From contig CAZOEL010000009.1 of assembly GCA_964578835.1 (NCBI GenBank), positions 47,959 to 111,958 of the forward strand: a DNA stretch of 64,000 nucleotides. The letters are read 5' to 3'. Positions 36,256 through 45,266 of this stretch are shown one piece after another. The stretch comes from CAZOEL01 sp964578835 (GTDB taxonomy: Bacteria > Desulfobacterota > Syntrophobacteria > Syntrophobacterales > Syntrophobacteraceae). The notes under the pieces were generated by a model. It was not told where the DNA came from and searched no databases. It saw only the letters and a program-made list of their open reading frames with translations. The position numbers and the translations under genes are program-made. The first letter of the stretch is position 1; every line of letters begins with the position of its first letter.

Positions 36256-38960
36256 GACTCTTCCCCCTGATTCTGTTTGGATGGTAAGCTGACTATAAAG
36301 GTCGATCCCCGACCCGGAGCGCTCTTTGCCGTGATGGCTCCATTGTGCCGCTCCACGATCTTGCGGCAGATGGCAAGCCCGATGCCCGATCCCTCGTATT
36401 TACTGCGCGAGTGCAGCCGCTGAAAAGGAGTGAAGATAAGCTCCAGGTACTTCTCATCGAATCCTATTCCATTATCTTCTATGAAAAGATTGCAGAATCC
36501 TTCAGGCGCCCCTTCCCTGCGGCTGTAGACTCTCACCATGCGCGCGCTCTTGGCTGTATCGACAAACTTTAGAGCATTTCCTACGAGATTGTGGAAAAGG
36601 TCGAACATTTGCCTCCTATCGGCATCGATGACCGGAAGATCTCCGACCTCCAAGCTCACGCCTGATCTTTCTCTAACTGGTTCAAGCTCGATCAGCGCCT
36701 CTTCAAGGACATCCGATAGGTTTACGCGAGAAAAAGGCCCTGGCTCCATGCTGATTTGGGTGTACTTGAGGAGGTCTGAGACGAGCATCCGCATCCGGTT
36801 GGCGGAGCCCTGCATTCTGGCGACGGAATCACGGATGTGCGCATCCATGCATGCATCGGACTTTCTCATGAGCCGGTCCGCAAATACCTGGATTTTCCTT
36901 AATGGCTCCTGGAGGTCATGGGAAGCGATGAAGGCAAAATCCTGAAGCTCTTTGTTGCGCAGCTCCAACTTTTTTGTATAGAGAAGCTTCTCCCGCTCTG
37001 CTCGTTTTTGCTGAAGGACCCGCCACATCCCGTTTATGAGGAGCGAAACCCGCCTGACATCCGAAAAGTCAAACTCCTCCTCTTTATTTGCGAGCAAAGC
37101 CACGGCCACTATTCTATTTCGATCGAAGATGGGCGCGCTCATGAGCCGAGTCAAGCGCATGTGTCCCTTAGGATACCCTTTCTTGGCCGGGTGGGGCTCG
37201 GAGTAATCGTTTATGATGATTGGCTCCCTCTTTCGAACAGCTTCCGCCCATACGCCAGCCTCGGCTATTGGAAAGTGAACGGGAGGATCGGCAACCGCGC
37301 ACTTTTCCATGACGCTCCTCGACCACCCGTGGATCTTTGCAATCGATTCATCCTCATTCAAGAAGTTTATGGAGCCGATCTTGCTCCGCGTAATCCTGAT
37401 CTGCTCCTCGAGGGCGAAGTCGATAATCTCTTGTTCCCGAGCCCCCATCATCTGGCTCATCTTGTAGAGAGCCTCAAACCTTGCCTCATCGAGGCGAAGC
37501 TCTTCCTGGGCTTTGCAGCGGATGGTGACATCCCGGTTTATCTCGAGGATGCCCGTGGGGGCGCCGTCTTCATCTCTTTGCAACGCCCACCTGCTTTCCA
37601 CAATGATCTGTACGCCCTCTCGGGTAAGATGGCGGAGCTCACCCTGCCACTCTCCGCTCTTGATAACCCTTTCCTTGATCCCATCAAGCGGCTCCGGAAA
37701 CTCGGTCTTGAGAAGCTCGTGGATCATCCGGCCAAGAGCCTCCTCTCTTTTCCAGCCGTATGTCTCCTCTGCCCCTCGACTCCAATAAGTGATCCTATCC
37801 TCGGCATCGCGGACCAGGATGGCGTCGTGGGCAAGCTCAAGGAGAGCCGCCTGCTCCCGAAGCCATTCGTTTGCTCTGGCAAGATCCGAGGTTCTTTCGC
37901 CTACTTTCGCTTCGAGCTCATCACGATCTTTCTCGAGCATTGCCGCGCGCTGATAACTCCAGATGAGAGAAAAGCATACCCCTGCGCCGGCGATGAGCGC
38001 GGCTGCCAGCAAGGAGACCATCCATGCCTGCTCGCGAATGGGCTGATAGACTTCTTCTATGTCCACTTTGGCAACGAGTGACCACGGAGAGTCGGGAATT
38101 CTTCTAAGGGATGCAAGAACCGGGACGCTTCGATAGTCCACCCCTTCGATCATGCCCTCCCCTCCCCTCAGGATTATGGCTGCCGGAAGATCCTCATCGC
38201 CAAGCGGCATCTTGAGGGATAGAGCGGCGCCCTTCCTGTGCCGAAGCTCGTTGAGATACAGAACGCTCTCTCCCTCCCGGCGGATCAGAAGGGTCTCTGA
38301 AGTTCGGCTCGGTGTAGGCCATGATTGAACGAAGGGGTAGAGGAACTTGTTGGGATCAATCCTTAAGAGGAGAAATCCGACTACCGGCGCTTCTTCCTTG
38401 CTCCGATCGAGGATGGGAGAAATCGCAGCAAGACGAATGGAATTCTCCTTATCTTCCCGGTAGAGGCGGGTGAGGATGGGCTTTTTCTCTCTTGCTGCTT
38501 CCGGCAGGTATTCGATAATAGCGCTATCGAGCCTCTCCCCATCCGAGGTGGATAGCTCGATTGCTCCTTCCCCGTCTACAAGCGCCACGCTGTCATAATC
38601 ATAGCTTTCCTTTATGGTGCGCATCCAAAGGAGAAGGCTCTCCTGCAATCCGTGCTCGGATTGGTTTTCCAGGAACTGGCGAATCTCGGGCCTGAGCAGG
38701 GGATGATTTGCACAAACCCCGGCATCCGCCAACCGCTCCTTTCTCCACTCGGCTATCTGCTTGAGCTTGAGCTCGGCAATTGAAGAGAGCTCGCTTTGCT
38801 TGTTGCGCCTTATTTCCTGCTTCTCGCTCTCAAAGAAGAGGTATCCGGCGCATCCGATGCCGACGACCAATAGGAGAAAGGCTGCGATGAGCCTGTAGGG
38901 AACGGTGCGCAACAACCCGCTTGGATCTTTCATGACCTCGCAATCCCCTCTTGAATCCAT
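36228..38960 (-). CDS. Membrane sensor histidine kinase: extracytoplasmic Cache-like sensor, PAS, GAF, phytochrome-type HisKA
   Basis: 910 residues. TM1 (about 20-42) and TM2 (about 318-340) flank a roughly 270-residue periplasmic region with YDSVALVDGEGAIELS and PVVGFLLLRIDP, typical of Cache/CHASE-type sensors. Then come PAS (about 375-490), GAF (about 520-680, with AHP-less variant PHPAKKGYPKGHMRLTRLMS), HisKA with FIASHDLQEPLRKIQVF and HATPase with LVGNALKF, IEDNGIGFDEKY and GSGIGLAICRKIVERH. All catalytic boxes are intact. The GAF and H-box closely resemble those of the hybrid kinase at 1190 and the kinase at 45267, suggesting local duplication of modules. Confidence 0.93.
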   Translation of the reverse strand: MDSRGDCEVMKDPSGLLRTVPYRLIAAFLLLVVGIGCAGYLFFESEKQEIRRNKQSELSSIAELKLKQIAEWRKERLADAGVCANHPLLRPEIRQFLENQSEHGLQESLLLWMRTIKESYDYDSVALVDGEGAIELSTSDGERLDSAIIEYLPEAAREKKPILTRLYREDKENSIRLAAISPILDRSKEEAPVVGFLLLRIDPNKFLYPFVQSWPTPSRTSETLLIRREGESVLYLNELRHRKGAALSLKMPLGDEDLPAAIILRGGEGMIEGVDYRSVPVLASLRRIPDSPWSLVAKVDIEEVYQPIREQAWMVSLLAAALIAGAGVCFSLIWSYQRAAMLEKDRDELEAKVGERTSDLARANEWLREQAALLELAHDAILVRDAEDRITYWSRGAEETYGWKREEALGRMIHELLKTEFPEPLDGIKERVIKSGEWQGELRHLTREGVQIIVESRWALQRDEDGAPTGILEINRDVTIRCKAQEELRLDEARFEALYKMSQMMGAREQEIIDFALEEQIRITRSKIGSINFLNEDESIAKIHGWSRSVMEKCAVADPPVHFPIAEAGVWAEAVRKREPIIINDYSEPHPAKKGYPKGHMRLTRLMSAPIFDRNRIVAVALLANKEEEFDFSDVRRVSLLINGMWRVLQQKRAEREKLLYTKKLELRNKELQDFAFIASHDLQEPLRKIQVFADRLMRKSDACMDAHIRDSVARMQGSANRMRMLVSDLLKYTQISMEPGPFSRVNLSDVLEEALIELEPVRERSGVSLEVGDLPVIDADRRQMFDLFHNLVGNALKFVDTAKSARMVRVYSRREGAPEGFCNLFIEDNGIGFDEKYLELIFTPFQRLHSRSKYEGSGIGLAICRKIVERHNGAITAKSAPGRGSTFIVSLPSKQNQGEESWKAAENRS

Positions 38961-39124
38961 TACGAATCGACCGGAGTCAGGGAGAATGATGGCAAACCTG
39001 CCTCAAAAGGCCGGGTCACGCACGCCAGGTGTGATTTCGAGAAGAGAAAACCAGGCCGGTCAACCGGTTTAATTGTAACCACCACGCCCGGGCCTGGAAA
39101 GCTCATTCGGATAGAAGCAGCGGC

Positions 39125-39271
39125 CATGAAAGTACGGGAATGGGTCTTGCCATTTGCAAAAAGATCGTCGAGCGTCACGGCGGAGCCATCACGGCCAGGA
39201 GCACACCTGGAGAAGGGTCGACCTTTATCGTTACTCTGCCCCTGAAGCCGCTCCAGAATGAGGAGTTATAA
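39125..39271 (+). pseudogene. Histidine kinase ATPase-domain tail fragment
   Basis: STGMGLAICKKIVERHGGAI followed by ITARSTPGEGSTFIVTLPLK is the last third of a HATPase domain, ending at a stop at 39269. Nothing upstream on this strand matches a kinase. It points away from the intact kinase at 36228 and is probably a leftover of a deleted relative of the 45267 kinase, with which it shares the C-terminal pattern. Confidence 0.7.
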
Positions 39272-39644
39272 AGACAGTCTATTGAGACCGGTGGCAAAAA
39301 GGTTATAAGTAAGAGGTTTTGGCCAAATCTTCAGAGCAAGAACTGACCATGCGAGGAGCGATTGCTCCGAACGTGGCGGTGAGCCAGGCGCCCAGCATCC
39401 CTCGAGGTCGTACAGGCAAAAGAGCCATCATCAAGAAAGCTTAGCCCTATCGGGCGGCATGGCTCCCGGATGCGCGAGCGAAACAGCTACAAAGTCATTT
39501 TCGTTCCCTCCAGGCGGGAACAGTCATTGGGAGATCAGGTATTGACAGGCTCTGTTAGAGCCAAAGGAGAGGCATGCCTGTAGCGTCGTCCGGCTAATCT
39601 CGGTCCTGATGATAGCGACACTGCTTTGTCGAAAGGAGAATCTT
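39272..39644. other. Intergenic region, nothing recognised
   Basis: No gene, repeat or strong hairpin could be supported on either strand. Confidence 0.4.
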
Positions 39645-40106
39645 ATGGCTATCTATCTTGTTCAGCATGGAAAGAGCCTGATCAAGGAGGTCGACCCAGA
39701 TCAAGGGCTCTCTGATGAAGGCGTCCGGGATGTCGATCGGATAGCAGCCGTAGCGAAATCGTATGGAATCCGCGTATCTTCCATCGAGCACAGCGGAAAG
39801 AAGAGGGCGCGCCAGACAGCCGAAATTTTTGCATCCGCCCTGAGGCCGGAAAGGGGTGTTGGAGAAAGAAGCGGGATCAATCCGTTAGATGATGTCGCAG
39901 CTGTTGCAGGCGAGCTCCGCGGCGAAGAGAACCTGATGCTCGTCGGGCATCTCCCTTTCATGGAGAGGCTCGCTTCCTATCTTGTCACAGGATCAGCTCA
40001 AAGGCAGGTGTTCAAGTTTCAAAATGGGGGCATCGTGTGCCTGGATAAAGAGCCCGACGCCCCGTCCTGGTTCATCAAATGGACGCTCATGCCAAACATA
40101 GATTGA
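39645..40106 (+). CDS. Phosphohistidine phosphatase SixA-like
   Basis: 153 residues of the histidine phosphatase branch. The catalytic motif is LVQHGKS, with Gln where most members have Arg (RHG); the second His is in LVGHLPFMERLASYL, and the structural EHSGKKRARQTAEIF follows the first motif. Many SixA-like proteins of this type also use QHG. SixA removes phosphate from HPt histidines, which is notable in a window with an HPt-bearing hybrid kinase, but no direct link is shown. AAAGGAG six bases before the ATG at 39645 fixes the start. Confidence 0.87.
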   Translation: MAIYLVQHGKSLIKEVDPDQGLSDEGVRDVDRIAAVAKSYGIRVSSIEHSGKKRARQTAEIFASALRPERGVGERSGINPLDDVAAVAGELRGEENLMLVGHLPFMERLASYLVTGSAQRQVFKFQNGGIVCLDKEPDAPSWFIKWTLMPNID

Positions 40107-40201
40107 CAGCAGCCAAAATCAGCCTCCTATGGAGGCGCGATGAAGCGTCCAACGGGTTCAGCAATCGAGAGATATTCCATGGTGGCGGGGAGGTGGAAAG
40201 G

Positions 40202-40849
40202 ATGCAACATCAAATCGATCATCTGGTCATTGCAGCAAGAAATCTCGATGAGGGCTCAGAGTATCTCTTCACTTCCCTGGGCATCAGACCGCAGGCAGGA
40301 GGCGAGCACGCCTCACAGGGAACCCACAACCGAGTGCTTCGCCTGGGGGAGAATTGCTACCTGGAAGTGATCGCCATCGTTCCCCATGCGCCTAAACCTT
40401 CGCATCCCAGGTGGTTTGAGTTGGACACCACATTTATGCAGGAGAGGCTACGGAGAAAGCCCCAGCTCATTGCCTGGGCCATGCGGACTGACCGAATCGA
40501 AGAGGTTGCGCGCGGGAGCATCGCTCCACTTGGGGCTATTGCGCCAATGAGCCGTGGCAGCCTTCATTGGAAGCTCACGCTGACCGAAGATGGCCATCTT
40601 CCAGGAGGAGGCATAGTTCCATTCCTAATCCAGTGGGAAGAGGCCGCTCATCCGGCATCCCGCATGACGGATGTGGGATGTTCGCTCGTGGGCCTGCACG
40701 GCTTCCACCCTCGAACAGGCGAGATTTTGGCTGCTCTTCGGGCTCTGAATGCCGATCATCTTATCTCCCTGGATCCGTCCTCACCCGATGAAATACCTCA
40801 TCTGGAGGCCCGCATCCAGACGCCAAACGGGATGAAGATCCTATCTTGA
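40202..40849 (+). CDS. VOC-superfamily glyoxalase-like protein (Glyoxalase_3 type)
   Basis: 215 residues. The N-terminus QIDHLVIAARNLDEGSEYLF and GGEHASQGTHNRVLRLGENC match glyoxalase-like domain PF13468, with metal-ligand candidates H6 and the HNR His, followed by NCYLEVIAI with a Glu ligand. Typical members are uncharacterised. GGAGG eight bases before the ATG at 40202 supports this start over an open frame reaching back to 40079. Confidence 0.82.
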   Translation: MQHQIDHLVIAARNLDEGSEYLFTSLGIRPQAGGEHASQGTHNRVLRLGENCYLEVIAIVPHAPKPSHPRWFELDTTFMQERLRRKPQLIAWAMRTDRIEEVARGSIAPLGAIAPMSRGSLHWKLTLTEDGHLPGGGIVPFLIQWEEAAHPASRMTDVGCSLVGLHGFHPRTGEILAALRALNADHLISLDPSSPDEIPHLEARIQTPNGMKILS

Positions 40850-40888
40850 GCAACAGCAGGCTGGCAAACGCTCCTACCTCTCCCCGCG

Positions 40889-41305
40889 CTAGTCTCCTAT
40901 AATCTTTACCAACACCCGTTTCCTGCGCCTTCCGTCGAACTCGCCGTAGAAGATTTGCTCCCAGGGGCCTAAATCGAGTTTACCTTCCGTAATCGCCACG
41001 ACCACCTCGCGCCCCATAACCGTTCTTTTGAGGTGCGCATCCCCGTTATCCTCCCCGGCATTGTGCCTGTACTGGGAAACCGGCTCGTGAGGCGCGAGCT
41101 TTTCGAGCCATACTTCAAAATCATGGTGTAGCCCGGACTCATCGTCATTGATAAAGACGGAGGCTGTGATGTGCATCGCGTTACAGAGCAGGAGGCCTTC
41201 CCTTATCCCGCTTTCTCTCAAGCATTTCTCGACTTGCCCGGTAATGTTGATAAAGGCCCGTCTCGTCGGAACATCGAACCACAACTCTTTTCGGTAGCTT
41301 TTCAT
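40889..41305 (-). CDS. YjbQ/UPF0047 family (secondary thiamine-phosphate synthase-like)
   Basis: 138 residues. LLCNAMHITASVFINDDESG, DNGDAHLKRTVMGREV and EGKLDLGPWEQIFYGEFDG are the three hallmark blocks of the YjbQ family; the His and Glu/Asp residues form its active-site pocket. A weak thiamine-phosphate synthase activity has been reported for relatives, though the main role is unclear. GGAG six bases before the ATG at 41305 fixes the start. Confidence 0.9.
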   Translation of the reverse strand: MKSYRKELWFDVPTRRAFINITGQVEKCLRESGIREGLLLCNAMHITASVFINDDESGLHHDFEVWLEKLAPHEPVSQYRHNAGEDNGDAHLKRTVMGREVVVAITEGKLDLGPWEQIFYGEFDGRRRKRVLVKIIGD

Positions 41306-41395
41306 GATTTCTCCATTTGTAGCTATTACTTGCAGAAGTTCCCGAGTGAATGGCAGAAGTATCCGGAAGGATATGCACAATAGATTTCTCAAGCG

Positions 41396-41525
41396 CTACG
41401 GTTCGGTCAAAGAATCGAACCTCTTTAGCGCCTCCTCATCCATCATGCCAAGCATTGCCGTGGCTTGGGCGGTCGAAAAAAGCCGGAAAGCGCCCGTTGA
41501 TTTCGCGCAAAGCGTATCCTCCCAT
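41396..41525 (-). pseudogene. Possible small gene with a frameshift in a T-run
   Basis: On the reverse strand an ATG opens MGGYALREINGRFPAF. If one T of a six-T run is skipped, the frame continues STAQATAMLGMMDEEALKRF, then DSLTEP and stop at 41396. Both halves look coding and GGAGG lies upstream of a TTG two codons earlier, but no family is recognised. The feature is tentative. Confidence 0.3.
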
Positions 41526-41979
41526 TTTCAAATGAAACCCTCCACACTGGCTTTTCACGAGCCTCTAAGGGAACAAAATCACGAAAGGGAAAAAACAGCA
41601 TGCTAAGCTTCCCCAATCATCCTAAAGGTCGGAACTCACCCTGTTCGACCTGTTTGCTTTGCTGCCAAATAAAATCGCCGGTCAGGTTGATGTGCTCCCC
41701 AGCCCAGCGGCGAGAGACGCGGCGGCAGATTTTCATCAATGTCCTTTCCGAATTCTTACACTACCTGTGGCGCCATTGTCGAACGCTATTCTGGCAAGAG
41801 ATCCCACCCCATTGACTGAAGTTCCGTTGGCTCTTTGTGCATTCTGTCGAAAGAGGCTAGTGGTGAAGCAGATGAAGAGCTTCGCTTGGCTTGTGTATTT
41901 ATATTATTACAGAGATGAAGATAATTATCTGAGATTCCGTCATCCTGGAAGGACTCGGCTTGTGCTCTCCTGCTTGAAT

Positions 41980-43166
41980 ATGCAACAGATCAGCTTCCTT
42001 GCTATCCTCTTGGTCGCCTTCTTGTTCCTGATCACCGAGTGGCTCCGTAATGATATTGTAGCCATCCTCATAATCCTTGCCCTTGCCATCTCGAGCGTAC
42101 TGAGCCCATCTGAGGCTCTCTCGGGGTTTGGCAGTGAGCCTGCAATCATTTTGGTCAGCGTTTTCATCATGAGCGGCGCATTTCACAAAACGGGCCTCTC
42201 AGATGCTATCGGCGCCAGGATCGGCAGGTTCGCAGGAGAGACCTACGCAAGGGTCCTGGCAGTGACAATGCTCTCGGTCGCTCTTCTTTCAGCGTTTACC
42301 CATCATGTGACCACCACGGCGCTCATGCTGCCGGTTGTTCTCACCCTTTGTGAGGAGCGGAGGCTTCCCGCCTCAAAGCTGCTCATGCCGCTATCGTTCG
42401 CAGCCTCGCTCGGCACAACCATCACAATCATCGGAGCTCCTGCATTTCTTATCGCCAGCAATGTGCTGCACCAATATGGGCGCCCCGGTTTGAGGATATT
42501 CTCGATCGCACCGGTCGGTCTCTCGCTCTCGCTTGCAGGCATATTGTTCATGCTGCTCTTGGGACGTTTCCTGCTTCCCGAGCGCGAGGGCGGCCGGGAC
42601 CTCACTGACTTCTACCGGCTGGACCGCTACTTTACGGAAGTGAAGATACTCCACAATTCATCATTCATCGGCAAAACGATGGATGAAGTGGCGGCAAAAC
42701 GCCATTATCGCTTCTCAACAGTAGGATGGGTGCGTGGCGGCAGAGGGTATTCATAGCAGGCGCCATTCCACTCGGCATGGCCATGCAAAAGACCGGAACA
42801 GCCATTCTGCTGGCAGAATGGCTTCAAAGAGCAGTCGGCAGGTGGAATCCGATAGCGATACTGCTCCTGATCTTTGCCATCGTTGCCGTGGCAACGCAGT
42901 TCATGTCGGATGCCGCCACTACCGCTCTTTTTGCGCCGGTGGCCGCTGCCCTTGCACAGGTGCTGGGGCAGCCGCCCGAACCGTATGTCGTCACAGTGGC
43001 TATGTCGGCGGTCACAGCATTCCTTACACCGATCGGACATCACGGCAACCTCCTGGTCTATGGCCCTGGACGCTATCAGTTTGCGGACTTTACCAAGGTG
43101 GGCACTCCACTCACCATCCTTGTCGGTCTCATAGTGGTCTTAATGTCTTTGGCTATTTGGACATAG
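41980..43166 (+). pseudogene. SLC13-family permease lacking its RCK region, frameshifted
   Basis: The first frame (41980-42756) holds the N-terminal membrane half (SEALSGFGSEPAIILVSVFI, SLGTTITIIGAPAFLIAS) and the start of one RCK_C unit (FIGKTMDEVAAKRHYRFSTV). It ends at a stop just where the second frame (about 42729-43166) begins the C-terminal membrane half with VFIAGAIPLGMAMQKTG and TPIGHHGNLLVYGPG. Compared with the intact paralogue at 9162, most of the cytosolic RCK region is gone and the halves are out of frame. Joined, it would be a short permease of about 395 residues; as it stands it is broken. Confidence 0.8.
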
Positions 43167-43177
43167 GAACTTTCTAG

Positions 43178-44386
43178 ATGCAGAACGATTCCGGCAGTTC
43201 ACCCAAGGTTAATGAAAGTTATGTAAGCCTTTTCCTTCGCTTTCTGCGCTTCGGACTTCTTGCATGGGGAGGCCCCATAGCTCAGATTGAAATGATTCGC
43301 AAAGAACTTGTGGAAGAAGAACAATGGATTTCCAGGGAGCGCTTCAATCGAGTATTGGGAGTCTACCAGGCGCTCCCAGGTCCTGAGGCCCATGAATTGT
43401 GCGTCTACTTTGGAATGATAGCCCACGGGCGATTTGGAGGATTCCTTGCAGGCTTAGGCTTCATGCTGCCGGGATTCGTATTGATGTTCGCGCTCTCCTG
43501 GCTGTATCTTTCCTACGGAAGCTCCATTCCTTACTTTAGCCCGATCTTTCATGGACTTCAGGCTGCGGTCGGGGCTCTCATTGTCCGAGCCATCCACCGA
43601 ATAGGCGCTCATAGCCTGACCGATGCTCCTCTTTTGGGCATAGCCGCAATGTCTGCCATAGCGGAAAGCCTTGGAACCCATTTCCTCTTGACTCTGCCGG
43701 TTCTTGGGGCCGTGTATTTTCTCCTTAAAGGAAGAGGCAAAACACTGGGGTGTCTCCTGAGTGTTGCCTTCATGGTCTGGATTGTCTTTTCATGGAAGTT
43801 CATGGCGCCCGATGACGCATTGACGCAAATCGTGCCGGAAGGAAAAGAGATCACCCTTAGAGCCGCATCGATTTCCGACCTATTTATCTCCGGCTTGAGA
43901 AGCGGCCTTTTTACTTTCGGGGGAGCCTACACAGTGATTGCTTTCCTCCAGCATGATGCGGTAGAGGCGCAGGCATGGATGACGAATGCGCAATTCCTCG
44001 ATGGAATTGCCCTCTCAGGCATTCTACCAGCCCCTCTCATTATCTTTGCAACCTTCGTGGGCTTCTTCGCGGGAGGAAGCTTGGGAGCAATCATCATGAC
44101 CATGGCGATATTCCTTCCTGCCTTCTCTTTTACGATGATAGGGCACTCCGCTCTTGAGAGAATCATAGGAAGTGAGAAGATACATGCTTTCCTGGATGGC
44201 GTTACGGCTGCGGTTGTGGGAATGATGGCCATAACCACGCTCAACCTTCTACAAACCGGGCTTACAGATTGGCGTTCCATCTGCATTTTCATTCCTACCC
44301 TTTTAGCCCTTCACTTCTGGAGCTCAAAATACGCAACGGCCTTCCTTATGATTGTTTCGGGCGCTGCCGGAATACTGCTCTTCTAA
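43178..44386 (+). CDS. chrA: Chromate transporter ChrA family (two-domain)
   Basis: 402 residues with two CHR halves. The first contains FGLLAWGGPIAQIEMIRKEL and VLGVYQALPGPEAHELCVYF; the second contains GLFTFGGAYTVIAFLQHDAV and DGIALSGILPAPLIIFATFV. About ten hydrophobic segments fit the long-chain ChrA topology. Family members export chromate, driven by proton or sulfate exchange. It starts 12 bases after the broken SLC13 gene and has an AGGAA site upstream, so the two probably shared a transcript. Confidence 0.9.
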   Translation: MQNDSGSSPKVNESYVSLFLRFLRFGLLAWGGPIAQIEMIRKELVEEEQWISRERFNRVLGVYQALPGPEAHELCVYFGMIAHGRFGGFLAGLGFMLPGFVLMFALSWLYLSYGSSIPYFSPIFHGLQAAVGALIVRAIHRIGAHSLTDAPLLGIAAMSAIAESLGTHFLLTLPVLGAVYFLLKGRGKTLGCLLSVAFMVWIVFSWKFMAPDDALTQIVPEGKEITLRAASISDLFISGLRSGLFTFGGAYTVIAFLQHDAVEAQAWMTNAQFLDGIALSGILPAPLIIFATFVGFFAGGSLGAIIMTMAIFLPAFSFTMIGHSALERIIGSEKIHAFLDGVTAAVVGMMAITTLNLLQTGLTDWRSICIFIPTLLALHFWSSKYATAFLMIVSGAAGILLF

Positions 44387-44778
44387 ACGACGCGGGATCG
44401 CAAGCGCGGAATCCCATGGCATAGGATATGCTCCCGGGATGTGCATTACACATGATTGCTTGAGAAATTGATGAGGAACGGCAGGACTCATCTTGAAAAA
44501 ACGCTATTTCTGCTTCGCACCGATAAAGCGATAGAACACCTTTTCGGAGATAAACGCTTAAAGACATTTAGGCAATATAGCACAGTCCGCACATCATTTC
44601 CCCCCCCCGGACGCTGAAGGCTCCGCCGATAGACCAACTCCTTGCCATTTGTGCTACTTCATGAGTCCCGCCAATGCCGCCTTCATTACGGCCGGCCGCT
44701 TTCAACCCGGTCTGGTCCGCGCTTATAGAAGGTGCAGGCGGGTTAATGCCTTTTCAGGCTCTTTCATCCCGCGCGCTT
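44387..44778. other. Intergenic region with a nine-C run
   Basis: No gene is seen. A run of nine C (44600-44608) is the longest homopolymer noticed in the window and may be error-prone. Confidence 0.35.
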
Positions 44779-45075
44779 CTACTTTTCACGTTGCTTCGCA
44801 ATTAAAGAGGCTATCGGAGCCAACAGCGTCGCACACATCAAGACCGGCGCCCCGTCGAGGACATCGGCGCCTGCACCGCCATCCAACTCGTCATCGCCGC
44901 CACCACAAATAACGTCGTTTCCTCCACGGCCATCTATTTCGTCATCTCCCTCCTTACCGGCAATCACATCGGCATCCTCGGCGCCATCGATTTCAGTGTC
45001 CTCCTCAGTTCCCATGATAGTGACAGCCATTCCGCCACAACTCATTTCCTGCAAGAGAAGCTCAGAGCCTGACAC
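44779..45075 (-). CDS. Short RTX (haemolysin-type calcium-binding) repeat protein, possibly truncated
   Basis: The middle contains about five degenerate nine-residue RTX units, including EDADVIAGKEGDDEIDGRGG, NDVICGGGDDELDGG and AGADVLDG, which bind calcium in a beta-roll. The stretch before it (MSCGGMAVTIMGTEEDTE) resembles the lead-in of small secreted RTX proteins. The frame opens at GTG 45075, or at an ATG at 45030; no signal peptide is evident and an in-frame stop lies a little upstream, so the exported N-terminus may be lost. No type I secretion genes lie nearby. Confidence 0.55.
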   Translation of the reverse strand: MSGSELLLQEMSCGGMAVTIMGTEEDTEIDGAEDADVIAGKEGDDEIDGRGGNDVICGGGDDELDGGAGADVLDGAPVLMCATLLAPIASLIAKQREK

Positions 45076-45266
45076 TGGGATGGATTCTGGCTTGAAACAT
45101 GCCGGAATAACGAGCGGAGATTATTTCCCTCTTAACCGGCATGACCAGGTTTAGAATTGCTACCATTGAAGAGCGGCTGTCTTCTTCGATCGAATAGTGA
45201 TTATCTTAATAGATTGAGATTTCCTTGAGCATCCGACCTTCCATTCAGAAGGAAGAGGCCAAAACG

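Noticed and set aside
36918..38081. 387-codon plus-strand frame opposite the membrane kinase
   Set aside because: Antisense shadow of the Cache, PAS and GAF coding sequence; no motif.
44600..44608. Nine-C run as a possible phase-variable tract
   Set aside because: It is not within or just upstream of any supported gene.
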